From Chitinophaga sp. CF118 (GTDB lineage Bacteria; Bacteroidota; Bacteroidia; Chitinophagales; Chitinophagaceae): a stretch of DNA of 64,000 bases. The DNA lies in assembly GCF_900112615.1 (NCBI RefSeq), contig NZ_FOMK01000002.1:124001-188000 (forward strand), in the 5' to 3' direction. The notes below the pieces were generated by a model. The model was not told the DNA's origin, ran no database searches, and saw only the letters and a program-made list of their open reading frames with translations. Below are positions 26,128-34,315 of this stretch, one piece after another; the first letter of the stretch is position 1; the number at the start of each line of letters is the position of its first letter. The translations under genes and the position numbers were made by a program.

Positions 26128-27132
26128 TTATTGAATGATAAATACTCCTTCTCTGGAGATCAGTGTCAGATTATTTATTCTTGTGATAGTTTTTAATATC
26201 AGCTCCACTGGATCGGAGGCCAGTACTTTCCCTGAAAAATAAACGGATGAAATGCTTTGTTCATCATATTGAATGGTGATATGATACTTGTGTCTGAATA
26301 ATTCCAGTACATCTTTCAGTGGTGCATTATTGAACACCATGTTATCATCATAGATACTTATGCCCTTTTGCTGAACAGGTACAGGTAATATGTTATTATG
26401 TATTCCTTCAAAACGGCTTACCTTTTCTTTATGTGTTACATAACTATATACCAGTTCCTCTCCGGGGCGCAGGCAAACTTCTTTGAATGCGTTATCCGTT
26501 TTTCTAACTACCACTTTACCGGAAAACAGTCTTACCTGTAAGTCGTGCGACTGTTGTGCAGACACCATAAAAGATGTACCCAGTGCGATGGTAGAAAAGC
26601 CGGCAGCATTTACAATAAAGGGTTTTTCCCTGTTTGCGGTTACTGTGAATGATGCTTTCCCTTCCAGGTATAATGTTCTGTTATTATTGTTATATACAGT
26701 TGAATCATATTGCAGAAATGCCCCAGGCTCTAATGTGATGATTGATCCATCAGTCAGTTTTATCCTCATTTTTTTATTTGCCGGCGCATTATAAGAGATC
26801 CCGTTTATTGCATGTTTATTTTTCAGAGAAGCGATGGGAGTAACTTTCCTTTCATTTCTTCTCACTATGAAGAGGGAGCAAATCAATAACACACTAGCTG
26901 CAACTGCTATTTTCACCCAGGTCATGTTTCTTACCCTTGTTTTGCTACCAAAAGTATTGGCATGAATGGCAATCAGCATTTCTGCCTCATACCCGTTACC
27001 TGTAAATGGGGTATTTCCCCACTCTTCAGAATCGGTTTCCTGTGCAAGGAGCAAGTCCATTACCATTTTCGCTTCATCCGGCGTACATGTCCCATTGTAA
27101 AACTTATCTAATAATGCTTCTTCCCGTTTCAT
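26128..27132 (-). CDS. FecR-family anti-sigma factor
   Basis: A 334-residue membrane anti-sigma factor. The N-terminus ALLDKFYNGTCTPDEAKMVM is the cytoplasmic part. One membrane segment lies near residues 74-91 (IAVAASVLLICSLFIV). The FecR domain follows with KMRIKLTDGSIITLEPGAFL and the GKASFTV motif, and a DUF4974 C-terminal domain has APLKDVLELFRHKYHITIQY. It sits between an ECF sigma gene and SusC, 57 bases before the latter, and should hold the sigma factor until the receptor signals. Confidence 0.92.
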   Translation of the reverse strand: MKREEALLDKFYNGTCTPDEAKMVMDLLLAQETDSEEWGNTPFTGNGYEAEMLIAIHANTFGSKTRVRNMTWVKIAVAASVLLICSLFIVRRNERKVTPIASLKNKHAINGISYNAPANKKMRIKLTDGSIITLEPGAFLQYDSTVYNNNNRTLYLEGKASFTVTANREKPFIVNAAGFSTIALGTSFMVSAQQSHDLQVRLFSGKVVVRKTDNAFKEVCLRPGEELVYSYVTHKEKVSRFEGIHNNILPVPVQQKGISIYDDNMVFNNAPLKDVLELFRHKYHITIQYDEQSISSVYFSGKVLASDPVELILKTITRINNLTLISREGVFIIQ

Positions 27133-27186
27133 ATGCGTTTATATATACACCACGAATGATGGTTGTCCCCTACCGGTAACAATTCC

Positions 27187-27732
27187 TTAACAAACCAGTA
27201 TCACGAATACGATCACCAGTTCGGCAGATAGTACCCTCATATGCTGATGTGCTTTAGTAATATGGTTTTCCACTGTCTTTACGGAAATGGATAATTCTTC
27301 AGCAATTTCTTTGTTGGATAGTCCTTTGTGTACTTTGAGCAGGATAATTTTTTTGCGGACGGGGGATAATTTTACGATAATCTTTTCCAGGTAATCACTA
27401 ACCTCAAAGTGGCTATAAGATTCAACATCTGACTGTTCTTTAGAATAATTCGTATCTCTTAGTTTCCGTCTGTTTTCCAGGCGGATATGGTTGATGAGGA
27501 TTGACTTAGCGATAATATACACCTGTTTTTCCAATGGATGCTGTTCTGACAAACTTTCCCGGTAGTGATATAAACGGATGAAACATTGCTGGGTAAGGTC
27601 TTTTGCAACATCCGTCTGACCGGTTTTTTTAAGAAAATAATTAAAGACTCTCCTATTTAGCAGGTGATACATTTCTACAAAAGCATGTTCATCCCCTTTC
27701 TTTATTAGCAGAATATCGGTTGGCTTATTCAT
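27187..27732 (-). CDS. ECF RNA polymerase sigma factor
   Basis: A 181-residue ECF sigma factor from the ATG at 27732 (MNKPTDILLIKKGDEHAFVE); the open frame extends to a TTG at 27762 without support. Region 2 is EMYHLLNRRVFNYFLKKTGQ then AKDLTQQCFIRLYHYRESL. Region 4 is KIILLKVHKGLSNKEIAEEL then SISVKTVENHITKAHQHMR. A hydrophobic tail (LSAELVIVFVILVC) ends the protein. It heads the sigma-FecR-SusC-SusD operon on the minus strand. The strong hairpin at 27953-27993 lies upstream in the gap shared with the divergent gene at 28123. Confidence 0.92.
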   Translation of the reverse strand: MNKPTDILLIKKGDEHAFVEMYHLLNRRVFNYFLKKTGQTDVAKDLTQQCFIRLYHYRESLSEQHPLEKQVYIIAKSILINHIRLENRRKLRDTNYSKEQSDVESYSHFEVSDYLEKIIVKLSPVRKKIILLKVHKGLSNKEIAEELSISVKTVENHITKAHQHMRVLSAELVIVFVILVC

Positions 27733-27952
27733 TGCAGACCCTTTACTTTGTGGCACCTGCAAAGTTAGAAATATGATATCGGGAGGTATATTACCTTCTT
27801 ATTAATATTTTTGGGCTAATTCCTTTATAAAAATTACCTTTAAATCCCCACCTAAAGAATTTTTTTTCTAAAACGAAAAAAATAATTATCTGCAAAAACG
27901 CTCCCCCTGTAAAAGCTTCTATAAATACTTAATCCAGTAGAGATAAACTCAT

Positions 27953-27993
27953 CCTACGTTCATCCTACGTTTTTTTCGTAGGATAAACGTAGG
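27953..27993. promoter_or_regulatory. Long hairpin with doubled CCTACG motifs in a divergent intergenic region
   Basis: CCTACGTTCATCCTACG (27953-27969) and CGTAGGATAAACGTAGG (27977-27993) are reverse complements with one mismatch in 17, around a loop of seven T. The left arm is also a tandem direct repeat, TCATCCTACGT twice (27949-27970). The site lies 220 bases before the sigma start (27732) and 130 bases before the start at 28123, in a 360-390 base gap with no gene. It could be an operator bound by a dimer, a structured 5' leader or an element end. Confidence 0.7.
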
Positions 27994-28122
27994 GTTCCGG
28001 CCTATAAAGTAATAAACCGTTACTATACCCGCTTATAAAAGTGCGCGGATAAAGCGAATCTCTGCACTTATCATGCACCTTTTGTTTCGAAAAAATCATT
28101 AAATTTAATAAAAGACAAAACA

Positions 28123-28614
28123 ATGGCTAAGTGGGTACGTGAGGAACCTCCTCCTTTTACGGGTACAAAAGATGGCGTTACTGTTTATCAGTTACCGGAT
28201 GGTCTGTACTATGCCCGCATGCAAAGTTCTATCACCGGTAAACGGATAAAGAAAGACAAGGCTTTTGCCAACTTCAGGAGAAGTTCGGGAAGGCTGAGTG
28301 AGGGCTCCCGTATCGCATCCCAGCTTTACCGGCAGTTACCCGTAAAGAATCATAAGGTGTACAGGGAAATGACCGGGAAAGCCATTTTAGGGCTGAAGGA
28401 AGGCCTTTCAGCGGAAGTCATCACAGCTAACCTTTCCAGGGAATACCTGCCTGTTATAAAAAAGGTAAGCAAAACAGTGGTGCCTGTTGTACGTAAATCT
28501 ACCCCAAGGCTCTTTAAAACATTGCCATTCAAGACCTTTATAAGAAAACAGAACCAGATTAAATTACCCGATAATACAGCCCCTGCCAAGGAGGTCATGA
28601 TTTTACGGGAGTAG
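28123..28614 (+). CDS. Basic protein of unknown function
   Basis: I do not recognise this 163-residue protein. It has no signal peptide or membrane segment and is rich in Lys and Arg (many K/R clusters from residue 40 on). The N-terminal part, TGTKDGVTVYQLPDGLYYAR, then MQSSITGKRIKKDKAFANFR, looks like a small conserved beta domain. The rest is helical with proline-rich stretches (PVVRKSTPRLF). Start ATG at 28123; coding character is supported by balanced codon use and length. Nucleic-acid contact would fit the charge but is not shown. It diverges from the sigma operon and stands alone. Confidence 0.6.
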   Translation: MAKWVREEPPPFTGTKDGVTVYQLPDGLYYARMQSSITGKRIKKDKAFANFRRSSGRLSEGSRIASQLYRQLPVKNHKVYREMTGKAILGLKEGLSAEVITANLSREYLPVIKKVSKTVVPVVRKSTPRLFKTLPFKTFIRKQNQIKLPDNTAPAKEVMILRE

Positions 28615-28767
28615 ACAAACTGCGCGGTATATACGGGTGAAAGCAGGGATAAACCAGGATGATCTATGGGATTAAGCAGGATGAAATATGATGGATTCCA
28701 TCAGATACAACGTAATAGCTAACCTGGAGAACATCCAGATAATATACACCTACAGCAGCGCCGGCGG

Positions 28768-29535
28768 TTACCGCTTACTAAAATACATATCGAATGATTC
28801 TTTCACGTCCTGGATATCTTCGAAAGTTGGTCTTATAAATCCGAGTGATGGTGTATCAAGATCATGGATTGTGTTTATGATAAGGATACTTATAATCATG
28901 AAGATAACAGCCGTAATATGTAACTTGTTATGGTGAATTTTATTAATAAAACCCATGAGCACCCCTATCAGTAATGAAAAAATTACCAGGATCAGCAGGA
29001 TCAGATGTGGAGTATTTTCATGGTAGGAATACATTAACCTGTAATAAACATCCTCCATCTGTTCTATCAACCCTATTAGTTCATTCACCTCATGCTCTCT
29101 TTCCGGAGATGATCTGGCATACTGGATAAGATAAGTATCCAGGTTATTATCAAGCGTTTCTATTTTATTGATGGATTGATGTACAACTTCACGTGATGAC
29201 TGAATCTCACCAAGCAAAATTTCAAACAACCGGCTATAATAGGGTTTTAACTTCTCCTTCAACTCAGGGTCGTACAATTCACTCTTACGGATCAGCAAAG
29301 CCATTCTATCACCAGTGTCATGAATATACACCATTCTCTCCCGGTGATGACTCGCCGCCTGTGCCAGGGAAAAAGAGATTAATAAAGCATAAAAGCCAAC
29401 CATACCGTTTTCCACACCCAGCAGCTTCCACTCATATTTTCTTTTAAGCGCCCGTTTGGCAAAGAAAGCCCCTACATATAGGCTTGCCAGTAACAATAAT
29501 GGGTATATTACCAGGTAAAAGAGAAGTGAGTTCAT
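28768..29535 (-). CDS. DUF4239-like (bestrophin-related) membrane protein
   Basis: A 255-residue membrane protein. Hydrophobic segments lie at about residues 4-26, 43-61, 179-199 and 205-226, with a long soluble helical part between them. VENGMVGFYALLISFSLAQA, then ASHHRERMVYIHDTGDRMAL, matches the start of DUF4239 proteins, which share the bestrophin-channel arrangement. Channel activity is only inferred. It begins at ATG 29535 and has no partner in the same direction; the two-component gene group lies on the other side of a 575-base AT-rich gap. Confidence 0.65.
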   Translation of the reverse strand: MNSLLFYLVIYPLLLLASLYVGAFFAKRALKRKYEWKLLGVENGMVGFYALLISFSLAQAASHHRERMVYIHDTGDRMALLIRKSELYDPELKEKLKPYYSRLFEILLGEIQSSREVVHQSINKIETLDNNLDTYLIQYARSSPEREHEVNELIGLIEQMEDVYYRLMYSYHENTPHLILLILVIFSLLIGVLMGFINKIHHNKLHITAVIFMIISILIINTIHDLDTPSLGFIRPTFEDIQDVKESFDMYFSKR

Positions 29536-30110
29536 ATGGAAGAATTAGATATTTGAAATCGCTTTTATATCTTCTTATAATTCTCATGATTCTGTGGAGA
29601 AAATTTCTATCCTTACACTTAAATACCTTGCAGGCTTCTTCAATATTCCAAAGATAATAATACATTCTTTAAAGCAATCACATGCGTATAAACCTCAAAT
29701 AAATACCAATTCAATAAAAATAAAAGTTACATTAGAGTTGCAACTCATAATAATCAACTTCTTCGTTTCAAAGTTTTATAGTACAGATCTAAATAAAAAG
29801 ATCTTTACATATGAAAATTCTCAAAACAAATCATGTAGTAATCTTGTTATTAAAATTGTAAGAAGATTTATTCTTATTGTCTTATCTGCAATCTTCTTTG
29901 TTTTAAAGTAAAATTTAAAACTCCTTCTTTCCTTTAAAATATGAAATAGTTCTGCTGTAAAACATCACAGCTGTTATTTCGCATTCCATACAGTACATTA
30001 AATATAATCCCCAGAAGATAATCATAAGTTATTAGATACATTTCAACGATTTCACTTCTGAAAAACAAATTAGCTTACCGGAGAATCAAAAACTTTAAAT
30101 ATTTCCCTAA
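29536..30110. other. AT-rich intergenic region without a supported gene
   Basis: This 575-base stretch is noticeably richer in A and T than its surroundings. A 105-codon plus-strand frame (29594-29911) exists, but its product is a run of Ile, Lys, Phe and Asn with no family pattern and no convincing start context, as expected of an AT-rich spacer. I see no tRNA, riboswitch or clear hairpin. It presumably holds the promoter for the response-regulator gene at 30111. Confidence 0.5.
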
Positions 30111-30572
30111 ATGGAAAAAATAGAAATTCTGTTAATAGAAGATAACTTAAATGATGCTGAAATGACTATTCGGGCATTAAAAAAGAATAATCTGGCTAAT
30201 AATATTATTCATTTAAAAGATGGTGTATCAGCCCTGGATTTTATCTTTTGCACGGGAGAATATAGTAGGAAAGATCCAAAAAATAAACCGAAGCTGATTC
30301 TTCTGGACTTAAAAATGCCGAAAGTGAATGGAATTGAAGTGTTGCGCAAGATTAAGGCTGACGAAAGTACTAATACAATTCCTGTGGTAGTTTTAACTTC
30401 TTCTAAAGAAGATCCGGATATTCGAATCTGTTATGATTTAGGTGTTAACAGTTATATAGTCAAACCTGTTGAATTTGAAAAATTCACAACCGCAATATGC
30501 GAAATAGGGCTGTATTGGTTAATACTAAATGAATATATTCCGAAAGCACAAGTGACAAAAAATTCTGCTTAG
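30111..30572 (+). CDS. Single-domain response regulator (Rcp1-like)
   Basis: A 153-residue receiver domain with no output domain. The acidic pocket is [11 protein letters not shown] near the N-terminus, the phospho-acceptor is Asp66 in [13 protein letters not shown], the switch Thr/Ser is in [11 protein letters not shown] and the conserved Lys is in YIVKPVEF. The insert between strands ([20 protein letters not shown]) is typical of the Rcp1 type, which works with phytochrome-like or PAS-containing kinases. It starts a group of four plus-strand signalling genes and probably relays phosphate between their products. Confidence 0.93.
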   Translation: MEKIEILLIEDNLNDAEMTIRALKKNNLANNIIHLKDGVSALDFIFCTGEYSRKDPKNKPKLILLDLKMPKVNGIEVLRKIKADESTNTIPVVVLTSSKEDPDIRICYDLGVNSYIVKPVEFEKFTTAICEIGLYWLILNEYIPKAQVTKNSA

Positions 30573-30580
30573 ACATATCA

Positions 30581-31699
30581 ATGATTAAGAGGGATCAAAC
30601 AAAAATGAACCAGCTAATAAAAATGTTACACCTTGAAGACTCTCCAACAGATGTTGAATTAATTGGATATGAATTAAGAAAGTGTGACTTTGAATTCGAA
30701 AGGTTAGTAGTTAGCGATAAGGAAGGCTATGTAAAAGCGCTTGAAAGCTTTTGCCCGGATATTGTTTTATCTGATCATTCTCTTCCTTCGTTCAATTCAT
30801 TGAAGGCCTTTGCAATCTTACAGGAAATCAACGCTAATATCCCATTTATACTTATTACTTCCAGGATGTCGGAAGAATATGCAGTTGAAATGATGAAAGA
30901 AGGCTTTGATGATTATATTTTTAAAGACCGTCTTCAACGACTCCCAATTGCAGTGAAAAAAGCCATAAATAAAAAAAATGAGGAAAAGCTTAAACAGTTA
31001 CTTGCCAGAGAAAGAGAAATAAGCGAAATGCGATTGAAGTTTGTTTCACTGGCATCTCATGAGTTCCGCACTCCGCTAGGGACAATTTTATCCTCAAGTT
31101 TTCTTCTTTCAAAATATGTTAACACAGAAGATCAGGGCAAAAGAAGAGTACATATAGACCGAATAATAGCATCTGTAAACCTACTGACTGAAACGTTGAA
31201 TGATTATCTTTCTATCAGCAAAATTGACAATCAAAAATTAAGGGTTTATTACTCCAGTTTTAGTATAACAGATATAACTTCAGCTATTGTAGATACCATG
31301 AGATTATCCAGTAAAGAAGGGCAAACTCTTATATATGACCACGAGGGGTTGGATTTAGTAGATTTAGATTCAACTCTTTACAATGCAATACTAACGAATC
31401 TAATATCTAATTCCATTAAGTATGCTAATGAGGATGGGCTAATAAATGTCAGAACAATAGTTACCAATTCAACATATATATTATCTGTAAAAGATAACGG
31501 AATAGGAATTCCTAAAGAAGAAATTCCGTTGTTGTTCGAATATTTCTTTCGTGCATCTAATGCAGCTAATATTAAGGGAACAGGGCTAGGGTTATACATT
31601 GTACGTAGATATATTGAACTTATGAATGGCGTTATAGAATGCAAAAGTGAGTTAGGTACCGGAACTGAATTCATCGTACAATTCAAACTGAATAACTAA
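30581..31699 (+). CDS. Response-regulator/histidine-kinase hybrid (REC-HisKA-HATPase)
   Basis: A 372-residue soluble protein. A receiver domain fills about residues 12-135, with the acceptor Asp in DIVLSDHSLPSFN. A short coiled coil follows and then the kinase: H-box SLASHEFRTPLGTI with His160, and the ATP-binding domain with N-box NAILTNLISNSIKYA, G1 DNGIGIP, F-box LFEYFFRAS and G2 GTGLGLYIV. It has no membrane segment or sensor domain of its own, so it should be driven through its receiver. It lies 8 bases after the response regulator. The true start could be the ATG at 30605 (MNQLIKML), closer to the receiver. Confidence 0.9.
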   Translation: MIKRDQTKMNQLIKMLHLEDSPTDVELIGYELRKCDFEFERLVVSDKEGYVKALESFCPDIVLSDHSLPSFNSLKAFAILQEINANIPFILITSRMSEEYAVEMMKEGFDDYIFKDRLQRLPIAVKKAINKKNEEKLKQLLAREREISEMRLKFVSLASHEFRTPLGTILSSSFLLSKYVNTEDQGKRRVHIDRIIASVNLLTETLNDYLSISKIDNQKLRVYYSSFSITDITSAIVDTMRLSSKEGQTLIYDHEGLDLVDLDSTLYNAILTNLISNSIKYANEDGLINVRTIVTNSTYILSVKDNGIGIPKEEIPLLFEYFFRASNAANIKGTGLGLYIVRRYIELMNGVIECKSELGTGTEFIVQFKLNN

Positions 31700-31747
31700 C
31701 TGCAGTTCAAAAAATCACGCTAATTTATACTACCAAAACTTTTGTAA

Positions 31748-32998
31748 ATGAATACCAAAACAGAACAAAGTACTAAAGAAATACAATCACACCTGCAGTC
31801 GCATCTAGCCGCCATTGTAGAATCTTCCGATGACGCAATTATCAGTAAGACGATGGATGGGCTTATTGTTTACTGGAATGTTGGAGCCGAACGGATATTC
31901 GGATACTCCTCTCTGAAGGTATTGGGGAAATCCATCAATATTCTTGCTCCACATGAAACAGATGAGCATAAGCAACTATTAAAAAAATACAAAAAAGGTG
32001 AGAAATTAGAACACTATGAAACACAAAGAGTCAAAGAAGACGGTTCAATCATAGATGTATCCTTAACTATTTCTCCCATTTTAGATGGCAAAAAAAAGGT
32101 TGTTGGATTTTCAACCATAGCGAGAGATATTACAAAGCGGGTTCTTTATTCTCAATATGCAAGAAGCTTGATTGAAGCAAGTTTAGATCCGTTGGTTACC
32201 ATTAGCGCGAACGGAAAAATTACAGATGTAAATGAGGCTTCTGTAAAAGTTACAGGTCTTAATCGCGAAAAACTAATAGGAACGGACTTTTCAGATTATT
32301 TTACGGAACCAGAAAAAGCAAGAGAAGGCTATCAACAGGTTTTTGAGAAAAGTTTTGTTGCGGACTACCCTTTAACTATCAGACATATTAGTGGAAAATT
32401 AACTGATGTCTTATATAACGCTTCGGTTTATAAAGACGACAGAGGTAATGTACTTGGTGTTTTTGCTGCTGCACGTGATATTACCACACAAAAACAAGCG
32501 TCACAGTATGCCAGAAGTTTGATAGAAGCAAGTTTAGACCCATTGGTTACCATTAGCGCAGACGGAAAAATTACGGATGTGAATGAGGCTTCTGTAAAAG
32601 TAACAGGCATTAATCGCGAAAAACTTATAGGAACAGACTTTTCAAATTATTTTACAGAGCCTGAAAAAGCGAGAAAAGGTTATCAGCAGGTATTTGAAAA
32701 AGGGTTTGTTGCAGATTACCCTTTGACCATCAGACATATAAGCGAAGAATTGACTGATGTGTTATATAACGCCTCCGTTTATAAAGATAACAAAGGCAAT
32801 GTACTTGGAGTTTTTGCTGCTGCGCGTGATATTACTACACAAAAGCAATTAGCGGAAAGAGAAGTTGCAGGACGGGAAAAAGAATTAATGCGATTGGAGG
32901 AATTGGAAAGATTCAGAAAATTGACTGTAGGAAGAGAATTGAAAATGATTGAATTGAAAAAGGAAATTGAAGAATTGAAAAACTTAAAATCAGTTTAA
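31748..32998 (+). CDS. Three-PAS-domain protein without a kinase domain
   Basis: A 416-residue soluble sensor. PAS 1 spans about residues 18-130 (IVESSDDAIISKTMDGLIVY, then GYSSLKVLGKSIN). PAS 2 (about 135-250) and PAS 3 (about 252-367) are near-identical copies, each with RSLIEASLDPLVTIS and FTEPEKAR-GYQQVFEK. The last 50 residues (RLEELERFRKLTVGRELKMI) form a coiled coil. PAS domains bind small ligands or cofactors and mediate dimerisation. There is no HisKA or ATPase domain; a histidine kinase lacking a sensor starts 37 bases downstream, and in related proteins both halves form one chain. The pair may be one sensor kinase split in two. Confidence 0.9.
   Translation: MNTKTEQSTKEIQSHLQSHLAAIVESSDDAIISKTMDGLIVYWNVGAERIFGYSSLKVLGKSINILAPHETDEHKQLLKKYKKGEKLEHYETQRVKEDGSIIDVSLTISPILDGKKKVVGFSTIARDITKRVLYSQYARSLIEASLDPLVTISANGKITDVNEASVKVTGLNREKLIGTDFSDYFTEPEKAREGYQQVFEKSFVADYPLTIRHISGKLTDVLYNASVYKDDRGNVLGVFAAARDITTQKQASQYARSLIEASLDPLVTISADGKITDVNEASVKVTGINREKLIGTDFSNYFTEPEKARKGYQQVFEKGFVADYPLTIRHISEELTDVLYNASVYKDNKGNVLGVFAAARDITTQKQLAEREVAGREKELMRLEELERFRKLTVGRELKMIELKKEIEELKNLKSV
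32150..32851 (+). repeat. Tandem duplication of one PAS domain (351-base period)
   Basis: Bases 32150-32500 and 32501-32851 encode two copies of a 117-residue PAS unit in phase. Most residues are identical (ISANGKITDVNEASVKVTG against ISADGKITDVNEASVKVTG), and many third positions have drifted, so the duplication is not recent but is under selection. It lies wholly inside the three-PAS gene. Confidence 0.85.
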
Positions 32999-33035
32999 GA
33001 AAAACAGAACCATTTTAAAATTTAAAAAGAAATAA

Positions 33036-34154
33036 ATGCGCAATTTCCATCCTCGGAATAAAATATCCCATACCGATTTCAGGGAATTTAAAAATATTCC
33101 GCCAACAAATGATGCAAATGTTCTTCAAGAGCAAATTAATCTGATGGATATGCAAAAAGCATTATTAAATATTTTAGATGATTATTCTGAAGAGAGATAC
33201 AGAGCTGAAGATACACAAAGAGCTTTACTGAACATATTGGAAGACTCTGCCGCTGACAAAATAAATATGGAAAATATTCAGCGTGCCGTACTTAATATTC
33301 TGGATGACTATTGCGAAGAGAAATATCTCGCAGAAGACACACAAAGAGCTTTACTGAACATATTGGAAGACTCTGCCGCTGACAAAATGAATATGGAAAA
33401 TATTCAGCGTGCTGTTCTTAATATTCTGGATGATTATCTGGAGGAAAAAATAAAAGTAGAAAGTATTAATATCGAATTAATTTCTGTCAATAAAGAATTA
33501 GAAGCATTTTCTTATTCTGTTTCCCACGACTTACGGGCACCGCTTCGTGCTGTAAATGGATATGCACAAATATTGAATGAAGATTATGGAACAAAATTGG
33601 ATACTGAAGGAAAACGAATTATAGAAACCATCAGTCATAATGCATTAAAAATGGGAACACTGATAGACGAACTACTTTCGTTTTCAAGACTTGGGCGTAA
33701 GGAATTGCAAAAGACGGAAATTAACATGAATGAATTGACAGAAAAAATTTTAATTGACCAGAATATATCAATTTCTAATACGGTAAAAATAAAGATAGGC
33801 AAATTGCACAATGTAAAAGGTGATTACGGTTTACTTCACCAGGTGATGTTCAACCTTATTTCAAATGCACTAAAATATTCTTCAAAAAAAACACATCCCT
33901 TTATAGAAATTTTCTCAGAAGAAATAAAAGATGAAATTATTTTCTCTGTAAAAGATAATGGTGCGGGATTCAATATGGAGTATTATGATAAACTTTTTGG
34001 AGTATTCCAACGGTTACACATGCAGGATGAGTTTGAAGGAACAGGAGTAGGACTAGCGATTACACAACGCATCATAATGAAGCATGGAGGGAAAGTATGG
34101 GCAGAGGGAATAGTTGATAATGGAGCAACATTCAATTTTTCGTTAGCAATATAA
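33036..34154 (+). CDS. Histidine kinase with coiled-coil repeat N-terminus and no sensor domain
   Basis: A 372-residue soluble kinase. Residues 30-150 are helical repeats of the form QRALLNILED-x-(11)-M-E-N-I-QRAVLNILDDY, probably a signalling coiled coil. The HisKA H-box is SYSVSHDLRAPLRAVNGYAQ with His164. The ATP-binding domain has the N-box QVMFNLISNALKYS, G1 DNGAGFN, F-box KLFGVFQRLH and G2 GTGVGLAI. No PAS, receiver or membrane segment is present. It follows the three-PAS gene, whose C-terminal coiled coil would naturally join this N-terminal coil. The two proteins probably act together, with the receiver proteins upstream as phosphate acceptors. Confidence 0.92.
   Translation: MRNFHPRNKISHTDFREFKNIPPTNDANVLQEQINLMDMQKALLNILDDYSEERYRAEDTQRALLNILEDSAADKINMENIQRAVLNILDDYCEEKYLAEDTQRALLNILEDSAADKMNMENIQRAVLNILDDYLEEKIKVESINIELISVNKELEAFSYSVSHDLRAPLRAVNGYAQILNEDYGTKLDTEGKRIIETISHNALKMGTLIDELLSFSRLGRKELQKTEINMNELTEKILIDQNISISNTVKIKIGKLHNVKGDYGLLHQVMFNLISNALKYSSKKTHPFIEIFSEEIKDEIIFSVKDNGAGFNMEYYDKLFGVFQRLHMQDEFEGTGVGLAITQRIIMKHGGKVWAEGIVDNGATFNFSLAI
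33213..33464 (+). repeat. Tandem 126-base repeat inside the kinase coiled coil
   Basis: ACACAAAGAGCTTTACTGAA starts at 33213 and again at 33339, giving two consecutive units of 126 bases (42 residues). The middle of each unit is almost base-identical (GAAGACTCTGCCGCTGACAA in both). This points to a more recent duplication than the PAS repeat and could vary in copy number between strains. Confidence 0.85.
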
Positions 34155-34315
34155 ATTAAAATAAAAGTTCCCTTAGCTTAACATTTGCCCTGGGCGCCAC
34201 CATTTGCTTTGATGAATCCATAAAATCCCTAGGCAAGGGAGGTGTTTACGGAAGGCATTCCAGACCTAAAAATACTATAGGCAAAATTCTGAATCATTCA
34301 TAGTATCTTTAGCAT

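Noticed and set aside
28689-28703. TGATGG-ATT-CCATCA palindrome between the converging genes at 28614 and 28768
   Set aside because: Only a 6-base stem with a 3-base loop and no U-run; too weak to call a terminator.
29594-29911. 105-codon plus-strand frame in the AT-rich gap before the response regulator
   Set aside because: Product is dominated by Ile/Lys/Phe/Asn with no domain pattern; such frames arise by chance at this base composition.
33213-33464. Tandem repeats as a possible CRISPR array
   Set aside because: Units are in-frame coding repeats of 126 bases without unique spacers; the same holds for the PAS duplication.
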